A stretch of 64,000 nucleotides of DNA. It comes from an uncultured Bryobacteraceae bacterium (GTDB lineage Bacteria > Acidobacteriota > Terriglobia > Bryobacterales > Bryobacteraceae). The notes under the pieces were generated by a model that saw nothing but the letters and a program-made list of their open reading frames with translations, was not told the DNA's origin and searched no databases. Below are positions 8,288-16,044 of this stretch, one piece after another. The stretch lies in NCBI GenBank assembly GCA_938027685.1, contig CALJAM010000029.1, positions 62,001-126,000 on the forward strand. Direction: 5' to 3'. Positions within the stretch are counted from its first letter, which is position 1. The number at the start of each line of letters is the position of its first letter. The translations under genes were made by a program, and so were the position numbers.

Positions 8288-10459
8288 TCAGCGCGTCCTG
8301 CGCACCGATGGTGCGGACTTGGTTTTCTCAGGCGTTTTCTCGGTCTTCGGCTTTGTCGGGGAGACCGCGGGCGGCGCTCGGCCATAGATTTGGCGGTATA
8401 TTTCCGCGTTGCGTAAAACGGCCTGGACGTAGCCCCGAGTTTCAGTGAAGGGGATGGTCTCGATGAACTCGGCCGCCTCTTGAAACTCGCCCCACGTGAG
8501 CCAATTCTCCACTCGGCTGGGCCCGGCGTTGTAAGCCGCCAGCGCCACTTCCGTCCGGCCGTCGTACTTATCGATCAGCGACCGCAGGAAGTACGTTCCC
8601 AGGCGGATGTTATAATCCGGCTGGAAAAGGCGGCTGCTGCGATAGCCCGACAAGCCAAGCCGGCGCGCCAAGATTCTACCTTGTGAAGGCAGGATCTGCA
8701 TGAGGCCGTACGCGCGGGCCGGAGAGACCGCCCCCGGATTGAACTCGGACTCCTGGCGGATGAGGCCCGCAATCAGGTAGGGATCGAGCCTGTTGCGCCG
8801 GGCATGCGTTTCGATGAGGCCGCGGTGCGGCAAAGGAAACAGGATTTCCCAGAAACGTTTCGGTGCGGCTTCCAGCCGGATGCTCAGGTAGCCCGGCGCG
8901 AGCTCCTTCACGGTGCGAAGGACGCGGTGAACCGGCTCGACGCCGCGCATCAGCTCCGCCCACTCGAGCGCGGCCAGGTACGGTTGTCCGTCTACGCGCG
9001 CGCTGAACTTCAGCTCCTCGTCCACCGCCTCCGGCAGTCCCGCTGCACTCAGCAGCCTTGCCCGCCGCAGGCGGACCCGCATGGACTCGCCGGGCTTGAA
9101 GCCGTCGGCAGCGGGAGCGGCAGGCCACGCCAAGCTGCCAAGAAATAGTCGGATCTCTGCCGCGGGCGCCACGCTGCTGATTTCGGGCGTGCGGAGGCGG
9201 CGATCGGCCGCCGCGGCGTAGTAATAGCCGGGGTAGCGTTCCACGATCGCTTCGTACCAGGCCCGGGCCTGCCCCGTGCGGCCGTTGATCTCCTCCAGCC
9301 GGCCCAGGAAATACAGTGCCGCCGGGGAATGTTCGCAGGAGGAGTACCGCATCAGATGCTCGCGCAAGGCCGTCGCCGCCCCGGCTTGGCGCTCCTGGTA
9401 GAGTCGCCAAACGACCTTCCAGTGGCAATAGCAGCTTTCCGGTTGCTCTCGAAAGTCCTCCGCGCACGCGCGGAATAGCGGCAGGTATTGTTCATGCTGA
9501 TTCTCCAGCAGGTAGCGATTGGCGGCTGAGATCAGAGCCCGCAGTCGCCAGATCGAGCGCGGGTACAACTGCGCGAGTCTGCCGAGCAGCGCGCGCATAT
9601 CGGCATCCCGCTTGAGCCGGCGTGCGCATTCGACCAGGTAATAAAGGCGCTCGGCATCCGCCTCCGGATCGGCGACGTCGAACGAACGCAGGTAGTCCCA
9701 GGCGGCCGCGGTTTCGTAGTCGCGAAACAGGGCTGCGCCGACGCGCACCCGCGCAATCTCGCGCTGCCTGCCGCCCAGCATCCTGGTGAGCTCCTCGTAT
9801 TCGGCGCGGGCGCGGCGGTATTGCCGAACGCGCATCCAGAACTCGGCGCGCTCGATCATCTGCTCGGGCATCGGAGGCGGATAGCGTTCTCCGAGGGCCT
9901 GTCGCAATCGGTCGAGCGCCTGGCGGGCGGCTGCGGCTTCGGCCGAAGCCGGATAGCCGTAATAGACGCGCTGCCACGCCGCGGCGGCTGCGGGCAGATC
10001 GCCTGCGGCCTCGAGTGCGGCGGCCAACATCGCCTCACCTTCCGGTTGCGGCAGGTCCGACCAGTGTTGCTGCAGGGCCTGGCGCGCAGCCCGAGGGTCC
10101 TGGAGCTTCAGATGCGTCTGGGCCTTGAGGAGCGCGGCCTTGCCGGCCAGCGGCGACGGGATCCGGCTTCGCCAAACCTCTTCGAGCGCCTCCGATGCGG
10201 CCGCGTAGTTGCCGCGCTGGAATTCGGCCCAGGCCAGCCAATAGCCTGCGTAATCGCGAAGCTCAGGCAGCCTGGACCGCACCGGCTGGAGATTTCGCAC
10301 GGCATCCGCCCAGCGCCCCTCCCGAGCTGCGCGAATCCCTTCGCGGAGCAAGCGTTCCGGCGTCGCAGCCGCCCGTCCGGGCTCCGCGAGCGCGCCCAGC
10401 ATCCCGCCGCTAAGCAGCAGGCTAAACCAGCGGACCCGGATACTCCGTGCCCAACGCAT
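8288..10459 (-). CDS. slt: Soluble lytic transglycosylase (Slt70-like)
   Basis: About 723 residues from ATG 10459, chosen because it gives a basic n-region plus hydrophobic core (MRWARSIRVRWFSLLLSGG). An ATG at 10510 would lengthen the overlap with the upstream gene from 38 to 89 bp. The middle is a long alpha-helical superhelix of TPR-like repeats. The C-terminal 150 residues are an SLT catalytic domain: 'IRQESEFNP' containing the catalytic Glu, 'YGLMQILPS', and 'ALAAYNAGPSRVENWL'. It cleaves the MurNAc-GlcNAc bond of peptidoglycan with 1,6-anhydro product formation in the periplasm. It is the last gene of the minus-strand run beginning with xdhC. Confidence 0.92.
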   Translation of the reverse strand: MRWARSIRVRWFSLLLSGGMLGALAEPGRAAATPERLLREGIRAAREGRWADAVRNLQPVRSRLPELRDYAGYWLAWAEFQRGNYAAASEALEEVWRSRIPSPLAGKAALLKAQTHLKLQDPRAARQALQQHWSDLPQPEGEAMLAAALEAAGDLPAAAAAWQRVYYGYPASAEAAAARQALDRLRQALGERYPPPMPEQMIERAEFWMRVRQYRRARAEYEELTRMLGGRQREIARVRVGAALFRDYETAAAWDYLRSFDVADPEADAERLYYLVECARRLKRDADMRALLGRLAQLYPRSIWRLRALISAANRYLLENQHEQYLPLFRACAEDFREQPESCYCHWKVVWRLYQERQAGAATALREHLMRYSSCEHSPAALYFLGRLEEINGRTGQARAWYEAIVERYPGYYYAAAADRRLRTPEISSVAPAAEIRLFLGSLAWPAAPAADGFKPGESMRVRLRRARLLSAAGLPEAVDEELKFSARVDGQPYLAALEWAELMRGVEPVHRVLRTVKELAPGYLSIRLEAAPKRFWEILFPLPHRGLIETHARRNRLDPYLIAGLIRQESEFNPGAVSPARAYGLMQILPSQGRILARRLGLSGYRSSRLFQPDYNIRLGTYFLRSLIDKYDGRTEVALAAYNAGPSRVENWLTWGEFQEAAEFIETIPFTETRGYVQAVLRNAEIYRQIYGRAPPAVSPTKPKTEKTPEKTKSAPSVRRTR

Positions 10460-11456
10460 CCGGCTCGTCATGGGCCAGGGTCCGCACCAACTCGCGGTGG
10501 AGGTAGTCAATCATTGTGGGTGATGCGTCGATGAACTGGCGCCGGAATGCCTCACGCGCCCGGTCGATCTCGGATTTCAGTCGCGCGTAAAGCTTGCGCT
10601 CGGCGCGGCCCGCGCGGACGGCCGGCTCGTGGTGCAACCGTAGCTCGGCCACCTGCACGCGTGCGAAGCGTTGCGCCTCGAGGTGCAACTGCTGGTCGCG
10701 GCGCGAGAGGCTGGACCAATCAGGAAGCTCGCGCGGCCGGCGGAGAGGCTTCCCCGCTTCCTCTTCTGCAGACGACCAGGCACGCTCCCGCGCCGTCCAT
10801 CCGGCCGCCATCGCGATCAGTTCCAAGCCGGGGGCATCCGTCTTTTCCGGCTCGCCCTCGGCATAAAGCACAGCGATTGCTGTTTCCTCCTGGCGGACGG
10901 GGACCAGCCACGCCTTGCGGCCGTCACCCGGCCCAAGCCACGCCGCCAACGACTCCGAGAGCTCGCTTCGCGTGCGCTGCGCGATCACGGGTTCGGCGGC
11001 TTCGATCGCGTGACGGAAGGCGGCGGCCTGGCTCAGGTGCACGCGCGTCCCCACGATAGTCTGTCCAGCTGCTTCCGGGAATCCGCGCCCGTCCGCTGCA
11101 TCCAGGTATTCGCCGCGCACCAGGAAGATGGCACAGCGTTCCGCAAAAAGGGCCGCCCCGTCGGCCACCGCCGCGAGCCAGGCGCCGCGGTCTTCAGCGC
11201 CCTGCATGCGTCGGAGCACCGCCAGTAGCGCGCTCGCGGTCTCCCGACGACCTTCCTTCCTGCCCGCCTCACGCTCCTGTTCGAGCGCCTCGTGCGCCCT
11301 TTCCGCCAGCGCGGTGCTGAGCGTCGAAAAGCCTTCCGCCACGGCTTCGGCAGCGGCTTCGCAGAGCTTCTCAACTCGCTGTCGAGTCTCCTCGCGCTGC
11401 TGTTGTGCAGCCGACCGGATGTCGGATAGCAAGGCGGTAGCGCGCGGACGTTCCAT
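10422..11456 (-). CDS. Hypothetical coiled-coil/GAF-like protein
   Basis: 344 residues from ATG 11456; an in-frame start at 11534 would run into the preceding asmA gene and is less likely. Residues about 10-80 are a charged, Ala/Glu/Arg-rich coiled coil. Residues about 80-215 have the alternating pattern of a GAF-like sensor domain ('AERCAIFLVRG', 'AWLVPVRQEETAIAVLYAEGE'). The C-terminal 110 residues are helical and charged. There are no catalytic motifs or membrane segments. It sits between asmA (41-nt gap) and slt (38-bp overlap), suggesting a role linked to the cell envelope, but no function can be assigned. Confidence 0.7.
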   Translation of the reverse strand: MERPRATALLSDIRSAAQQQREETRQRVEKLCEAAAEAVAEGFSTLSTALAERAHEALEQEREAGRKEGRRETASALLAVLRRMQGAEDRGAWLAAVADGAALFAERCAIFLVRGEYLDAADGRGFPEAAGQTIVGTRVHLSQAAAFRHAIEAAEPVIAQRTRSELSESLAAWLGPGDGRKAWLVPVRQEETAIAVLYAEGEPEKTDAPGLELIAMAAGWTARERAWSSAEEEAGKPLRRPRELPDWSSLSRRDQQLHLEAQRFARVQVAELRLHHEPAVRAGRAERKLYARLKSEIDRAREAFRRQFIDASPTMIDYLHRELVRTLAHDEPDALGTEYPGPLV

Positions 11457-11497
11457 CAGAGCACTTTCATTGTATCGGACCGGGCCGGTGAGTGCCT

Positions 11498-13843
11498 TCA
11501 GGGGGAGGAGGCGCGGGCCAGTTTGAAGGGCCACAGGGTGCCCTCCAGCCGCAGGCGCCTGTGTTCGCTTGTCAGCTCGGCCACCACCTTTCCATTCGGT
11601 TCCGCTCTGACGGCGCCCTGAAAGATCGCATCGCGGTGCACGGCCTCGAGCGCCTCCACGCTCAGCCTGGGTACTCTGCGCAGTTGACGTACTGTGAAAC
11701 GCGCCGCCAGCAGTTCGAGATGATCGTCGGCAGCAATGGGGATGCCCCGTCCCAGAACGGAGCCTTGGGCGCGGAGGTTCGCGGTCAATTCCTCACCCAC
11801 CCCTTCGGTTTCGAGCCTTCCTTCGATCCACCATCGGCCGCCTCCGGCCTCCAGGGGCCCGCCGGCGAGCGTGACGGCATAGACAGGTGTGGCCCTGCGC
11901 AGGTCCACTTCGATGCGCCCCCGCAATTCGCCTTGTCCCGCACGGGCGTGCAGTTCGCGTATCGCGGCTTTGAGGCCGTCCCAGCTCAGGCGCCCTCGAG
12001 CTGCCGCGGCCAACGGCACACCGTCCAAGTCGACCGCTGCCGCTTCGATTCTGCCTTCCAGCCGGCGACGCAGAAGCCAGCCCGGAGCCGGCGCGCGCCG
12101 GCGGCGCAAGGCGCGCGCGAGCATGCCTCCGCGTCGGTCGAGGACCGGAGCCAGCAGGCGTTCCAGGTCCGCCAGATCGAGCCGCTCGATACGCACGTCC
12201 AGCCTGGCCGGGCGGCCTTCCGCCTCTTGCGCTGCGTAGTCGGCGATGAACGGAATGTCGCCCGCCGTGCCCTGCAGGCTTTGCAACCGGATCTCGTCCG
12301 CCGCCAGTCGAAACTCCGCCTGCTCGATTTTGAGAGGCGACGCAAGGCCGGGAACGGAGATCTCCGCGTGGTGCAGATCGACTCGTCCTGTCCAGCGGCC
12401 GGCTTTCGGGGGGTCCCGCACGAAGCGTAGCGTGCCCGTCCATGCACCCCGGCTGCAGGCCGCAAGCAGGGGAACGTCCGGGAGGTCGGGCCACAACCCA
12501 GGGCCGGGAACAGCGGTCGGAACCCGCTCGCCTTTGAGGATCAGCGAGAAGGCGGAGTCTTGCCGCGACCAGGACCCCTCCAGGGTAAGGCGGCCCTCGT
12601 CCGGGGTCTCGATTTTGCCGGGCCCGAGCCGCAACCGGTCGGCCTCTATGGAGATGGGTAGGCGGAGACACCGCAGTTGGAGCCCGGATGCCACCTGGGC
12701 CGTGACGTCGCGCGCCTCCAGTGCACCCTCCCAACCGGGCCCCGGTCTATAGGCGAGCACGCCTGAGACCGCTCCGCTCAAGGCGAGGCCGGTCGGAGCC
12801 GGCACACCCACCACGCGCAACAGTTCCAGAAGGGCATCCGCGGGCATCGCCTCGAGTGCTACCTCGGCCTTCCACTCGGGCTCGCTGAGATACTGCACGG
12901 CCTCCCACCGGAATTTCAGCGGGAGGCCGGTGGCCGGCGCCGCCTCCAGTTTCAGGCGCTGGCCGGGCAGATCGGCGGCGCCCTCGTAGTTGAGGCGCCA
13001 GTCACCACCCAGCGAGGGCAACAGGTCCCAACGTCGAAAATCCCGCACCTGCGCCACCCCGGTGATGCGCAGTGCGGAGGCGGGGCCTTGCACTCGGGCG
13101 CGGGATGTCAATTGTCCGCGCAAGCCGAGGTCCCGCCCGGCCAGCAGGGTGGAGATCTCCTCGAGGTACGTGCGTTCGACCGTGACGTCGAGTTCCAACT
13201 CTTTACCGGCCAGCACACGTCCACGGCCCGCAATTCTTCCCAGTCCGTGCGCGGGTCGATCGGCGCGGGCGGGCTCGCCGCTAAACCGCACCTCCCATGC
13301 CGGCTGCCCGCGGGAGGGCGGTTGCAGATCCACGTCCGCATTGGCCAGGTAAAGTACTGACTTGGTATCGCCGAACTTGAAGTTGATGCGGCCTTTGCGA
13401 ACGGAGATGGCAGGCAGGCGCCCAGCGCCACTCCCGGGAATTTCCGGCGGGCGACTCACCAGGTCCACGAAATTCCAGGAGCCGGTGGCGGGCTTCACCA
13501 AATTGACACTCGGCTCCACCAGGCGCAAGGAGGCGAACTCGAGCTTGCCGGTCCACAGACTGCGCAGCGCAAGCCGCGCCTCGAGCGAGGTGACGTAAGC
13601 GAACGGCTCGCGCCCCACGCGAGGATCATCCTCGATGATGACGTCGGAGAGGGAGACGCTTGGGCCACCCAGCAAGCCCAGACGTGCTTTCCCTGCGGTC
13701 ACGCGCCGGTGCAATTCGCGCTCCAGGCTGGCCTGGATGCGGCGCCGATGGCGCTCGAGGTTCCAGTAAGGAGCCGCTGCCAGGGCGACCGCCACCGCGG
13801 CCGCCGCCGCAGCGAGCAGGCGCCGCCAACTCGGTCCGCTCAT
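11498..13843 (-). CDS. AsmA-family envelope protein
   Basis: 781 residues. An N-terminal membrane anchor (about 8-28, Ala-rich) is followed by the AsmA opening 'RRRIQASLERELHRRVTAGKARLGLLGGPSVSLSDVIIEDDP' region, then long beta-rich repeats typical of AsmA/TamB-like proteins. Current knowledge places such proteins as bridge-like lipid carriers or outer-membrane assembly factors between the inner and outer membranes. The start ATG 13843 overlaps the stop of the upstream nucleotidyltransferase gene (ATGA), indicating translational coupling. The C-terminal part (about 600-781) again resembles AsmA_2-like repeats. Confidence 0.82.
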   Translation of the reverse strand: MSGPSWRRLLAAAAAAVAVALAAAPYWNLERHRRRIQASLERELHRRVTAGKARLGLLGGPSVSLSDVIIEDDPRVGREPFAYVTSLEARLALRSLWTGKLEFASLRLVEPSVNLVKPATGSWNFVDLVSRPPEIPGSGAGRLPAISVRKGRINFKFGDTKSVLYLANADVDLQPPSRGQPAWEVRFSGEPARADRPAHGLGRIAGRGRVLAGKELELDVTVERTYLEEISTLLAGRDLGLRGQLTSRARVQGPASALRITGVAQVRDFRRWDLLPSLGGDWRLNYEGAADLPGQRLKLEAAPATGLPLKFRWEAVQYLSEPEWKAEVALEAMPADALLELLRVVGVPAPTGLALSGAVSGVLAYRPGPGWEGALEARDVTAQVASGLQLRCLRLPISIEADRLRLGPGKIETPDEGRLTLEGSWSRQDSAFSLILKGERVPTAVPGPGLWPDLPDVPLLAACSRGAWTGTLRFVRDPPKAGRWTGRVDLHHAEISVPGLASPLKIEQAEFRLAADEIRLQSLQGTAGDIPFIADYAAQEAEGRPARLDVRIERLDLADLERLLAPVLDRRGGMLARALRRRRAPAPGWLLRRRLEGRIEAAAVDLDGVPLAAAARGRLSWDGLKAAIRELHARAGQGELRGRIEVDLRRATPVYAVTLAGGPLEAGGGRWWIEGRLETEGVGEELTANLRAQGSVLGRGIPIAADDHLELLAARFTVRQLRRVPRLSVEALEAVHRDAIFQGAVRAEPNGKVVAELTSEHRRLRLEGTLWPFKLARASSP

Positions 13844-14430
13844 GGGAGGTCGCCCAGCAGCCGTTCGTAGCCGACGGGATCATCGGCATCCTCGACGACG
13901 CCCGGGTCCTCGACTTCCACGTAGCGCGTCGATTCGCGGTGGCGACGCAGCACGAGGCGGGCCTGGGATTCCGGGGGCTCGGCAAGCATCTCGGCCGCCA
14001 ACGGCCACGCGCAACAGACGGGATGCCCGCCTCGTCCCCGGTATCGTGGCGCTACGACCTGCGCTCCGCCGCGCAGGAACTCCGCCACCACGTTCTCGAT
14101 CGTGTCGGCCCGCACCGCCGGGTGGTCCACGGGAGTGAACAGAAAACCCGAGATGTGTTCCGGCAAGGCCGCCAACGCGCATTGCAGCGAGCTGAACTGG
14201 CCGCGCTGCGGTTCGGGGTTGATCACGAATTGGGCCTCGGCGGCTCGGCGGATTCCCGCCCGGATCCGTTGCGCGTCGGCACCCAGCACGACCAGCACCG
14301 GATCGCAGTGCGGGCGCAGCAGCCCGATCCAGCGGTCCAGCCAGGTTTGCCCGTGATAGTCGAGCAAGGCTTTCGGCGTTCCCATGCGCCGCGAAGCGCC
14401 TGCGGCAAGGATGATGCCCGCGATGCTCAC
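13840..14430 (-). CDS. mocA: MobA/MocA-like molybdenum cofactor nucleotidyltransferase
   Basis: 196 residues from GTG 14430, which overlaps the xdhC stop as GTGA. The open frame extends further upstream but only inside xdhC. The signature LAAGASRRMGTPKALL (about 8-23) is the NTP-binding loop of the MobA/MocA/IspD-type fold. 'RGQFSSL', 'FTPVDHPAV' and 'GRGGHPV' match the CTP-binding, metal-binding and substrate segments of MocA. It probably transfers CMP (or GMP) to molybdopterin to make the dinucleotide cofactor of xanthine-dehydrogenase-family enzymes. Pairing with xdhC supports MocA, but no such enzyme is encoded in this window. Confidence 0.85.
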   Translation of the reverse strand: MSIAGIILAAGASRRMGTPKALLDYHGQTWLDRWIGLLRPHCDPVLVVLGADAQRIRAGIRRAAEAQFVINPEPQRGQFSSLQCALAALPEHISGFLFTPVDHPAVRADTIENVVAEFLRGGAQVVAPRYRGRGGHPVCCAWPLAAEMLAEPPESQARLVLRRHRESTRYVEVEDPGVVEDADDPVGYERLLGDLP

Positions 14431-15263
14431 GTCAACAGCTCGCGGAAGCGTTCCTGCAAGAAAATGGATTTGGAAAGCTCGCGCCAGTTGCTGTTCGCCC
14501 GCCGCCGCACGGCGATCATCTCCGCCACCACCGCCACGGCGATCTCTTCCGGCGTCACCGCACCGATGTCGAGTCCCATGGGGGCGTGCAGATGCCGGAA
14601 AGCGCTCCCGGGCACGCCCTGTTTCTTCAACTCTTGCACGGTCTCGATAACCTTGCGGCGGCTGCCCACCATGGCGATGTAACGCGCCGGTGTCGTCACG
14701 GCCAGGCGCAGCACGCGCATGTCGTCGCGGTGACCGCGCGTCACAATCACCAGGTAGCAATTTTCGTTGACGGCCAGCTTCTGGAAAGCGCTTTCGTAGG
14801 GTTCAGCGTAAATGGCGTCCGCCTCGGGGAAACGCTCGCGCGAGGCGAAGCTCTCACGGTCATCCACGACGGTGACGGCGAAACCGGCCAGCGAGGCGAT
14901 CTTGGCCAGGCTGCGCGAGATGTGGCCTGCGCCGAAGAGGATCGCCCGCGGCGGGGGCAAAACGGGCTCAACGTAGATCTCCACCTGCCCTCCGCATAGC
15001 AGGCCGCTCTCGCCGGCTGCGTCCTGGCTGAGAGCGAAGGAAAGCAGCCGGGGTGTTTCGGTCTCCATGACGTCCCGGGCGGCGTTCCAGACCTCGGCCT
15101 CCACACAGCCTCCCCCGACCGTGCCGAGGATCGAGCCGTCGTCCCGCACCAGCATCTTGGCGCCGGCGTAGCTCGGTATGGACCCGCGCGCGCCGATAAT
15201 GGTGGCCAAGGCGCACTTGCGTCCCTCACGGCGCAGCCGCACCAGTTCCTCGAATACGTCCAC
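14427..15263 (-). CDS. xdhC: XdhC/CoxI-family molybdoenzyme maturation protein
   Basis: 278 residues. The N-terminal XdhC_CoxI segment has 'ALATIIGARGSIPSYAGAKMLV', 'GTVGGGCVEAEVW' and 'LLCGGQVEIYVEP'. The C-terminal Rossmann-like domain has 'AILFGAGHISRSLAKIA', 'VVDDRESFASRERFP' and 'YIAMVGSRRK'. Family members bind molybdenum cofactor and promote its sulfuration and insertion into xanthine dehydrogenase-type enzymes. It is the first gene of the xdhC-mocA-asmA-GAF-slt run. Start GTG 15263 has no ribosome-binding sequence, and a perfect TATAAT lies 9 nt upstream, suggesting a leaderless mRNA. Confidence 0.88.
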   Translation of the reverse strand: MDVFEELVRLRREGRKCALATIIGARGSIPSYAGAKMLVRDDGSILGTVGGGCVEAEVWNAARDVMETETPRLLSFALSQDAAGESGLLCGGQVEIYVEPVLPPPRAILFGAGHISRSLAKIASLAGFAVTVVDDRESFASRERFPEADAIYAEPYESAFQKLAVNENCYLVIVTRGHRDDMRVLRLAVTTPARYIAMVGSRRKVIETVQELKKQGVPGSAFRHLHAPMGLDIGAVTPEEIAVAVVAEMIAVRRRANSNWRELSKSIFLQERFRELLT

Positions 15264-15272
15264 CGAACGGGG

Positions 15273-15281
15273 ATTATACCA
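15273..15281 (-). promoter_or_regulatory. Extended -10 promoter of xdhC, predicting a leaderless transcript
   Basis: The minus strand reads TGGTATAAT (15281-15273), an extended -10 element with a perfect hexamer. The distance from the hexamer to GTG 15263 is 9 nt, so the expected transcription start is about 3 nt before the start codon. No convincing -35 is present. Confidence 0.6.
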
Positions 15282-15355
15282 CCCTGAGCGCGCCCCAACC
15301 CGCGCGTTCTAGTACTCGAACATTAGGTACCGACTGTGTTCTAAGCGGGCGATTG

Positions 15356-15364
15356 TGGTATGAT
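15356..15364 (+). promoter_or_regulatory. Extended -10 promoter of the HAD hydrolase gene
   Basis: TGGTATGAT fits the TGnTATAAT extended -10 pattern. The expected transcript start is near 15371, about 20 nt before GTG 15391. It is divergent from the xdhC promoter 75 bp away. Confidence 0.5.
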
Positions 15365-15390
15365 CCCTCGGGAATCGTAGGGCGCCGCTT

Positions 15391-16044
15391 GTGGTTTCGG
15401 CACTTATTTTCGATCTGGACGGGGTTATCGTGGACTCGAACCCGGTGCACGTGCTGGCTTGGGAGCGTTACCTGGCCCGCTGGGGACGTCCGCTGCCGCC
15501 TCGTCCCGGCGCCCTGATTTTCGGCCGCCACAACGATGAGATCGTGCGCGCGCTGTTTGGCGACTGGCTCAGCCCGGAAGAGGTCGCGGCTCACGGCGCC
15601 GCCAAGGAGGCGCTTTATCGCGAATTGATGCGTCCCGTGTTGCGGGAGCGACTGGTGCCCGGGGTGGCGGAGTTTCTCGAGAGGTGGTCGGCGCTGCCGA
15701 TGGCGGTGGCCAGCAATGCCGAGCGCGCCAACGTGGATTTCGTGCTGGAGGAGTCCGGGTTGCGCCCTTACTTCCGCGTGGTGCTCGACGGCGCGCAGAT
15801 CCTGCGACCCAAGCCCGATCCTGAAATCTACCTGGAAGCGGCGGCGCGGCTGGGTGTGGAGCCTGCAACCTGCGTCGTTTTTGAAGACTCTCCCTCAGGG
15901 GTGGCGGCAGCTGAGGCCGCGGGAGCGCAAGTGGTCGGCGTCTGCACTACTTATAAAGAGTTGGCCGGCGTCGCGCTGGCCGTTCGTGATTTTCGCGATC
16001 CGGAGCTGGAAAGATGGATGCGGTCGCGTCTGGCTGCCTGCTGA
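15391..16044 (+). CDS. HAD-superfamily hydrolase, beta-phosphoglucomutase/phosphoglycolate-phosphatase type
   Basis: 217 residues from GTG 15391. Motif I is FDLDGVIVDSNPVH (nucleophile and acid Asp), motif II is the Ser in 'AVASNAERA', motif III is the Lys in 'RPKPDPEIY' and motif IV is 'FEDSPSGVAAAEAAG'. The cap after motif I is the helical type of subfamily IA. It should remove or move phosphate on a small sugar phosphate in the cytoplasm; the exact substrate is not readable. Its 3' end overlaps the next gene by 31 bp. Confidence 0.85.
   Translation: MVSALIFDLDGVIVDSNPVHVLAWERYLARWGRPLPPRPGALIFGRHNDEIVRALFGDWLSPEEVAAHGAAKEALYRELMRPVLRERLVPGVAEFLERWSALPMAVASNAERANVDFVLEESGLRPYFRVVLDGAQILRPKPDPEIYLEAAARLGVEPATCVVFEDSPSGVAAAEAAGAQVVGVCTTYKELAGVALAVRDFRDPELERWMRSRLAAC

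Noticed and set aside
7891-8448. A 185-codon plus-strand frame in the 446-bp gap
   Set aside because: It runs into the 3' end of the lytic transglycosylase on the other strand, lacks a ribosome site and has no recognisable features.
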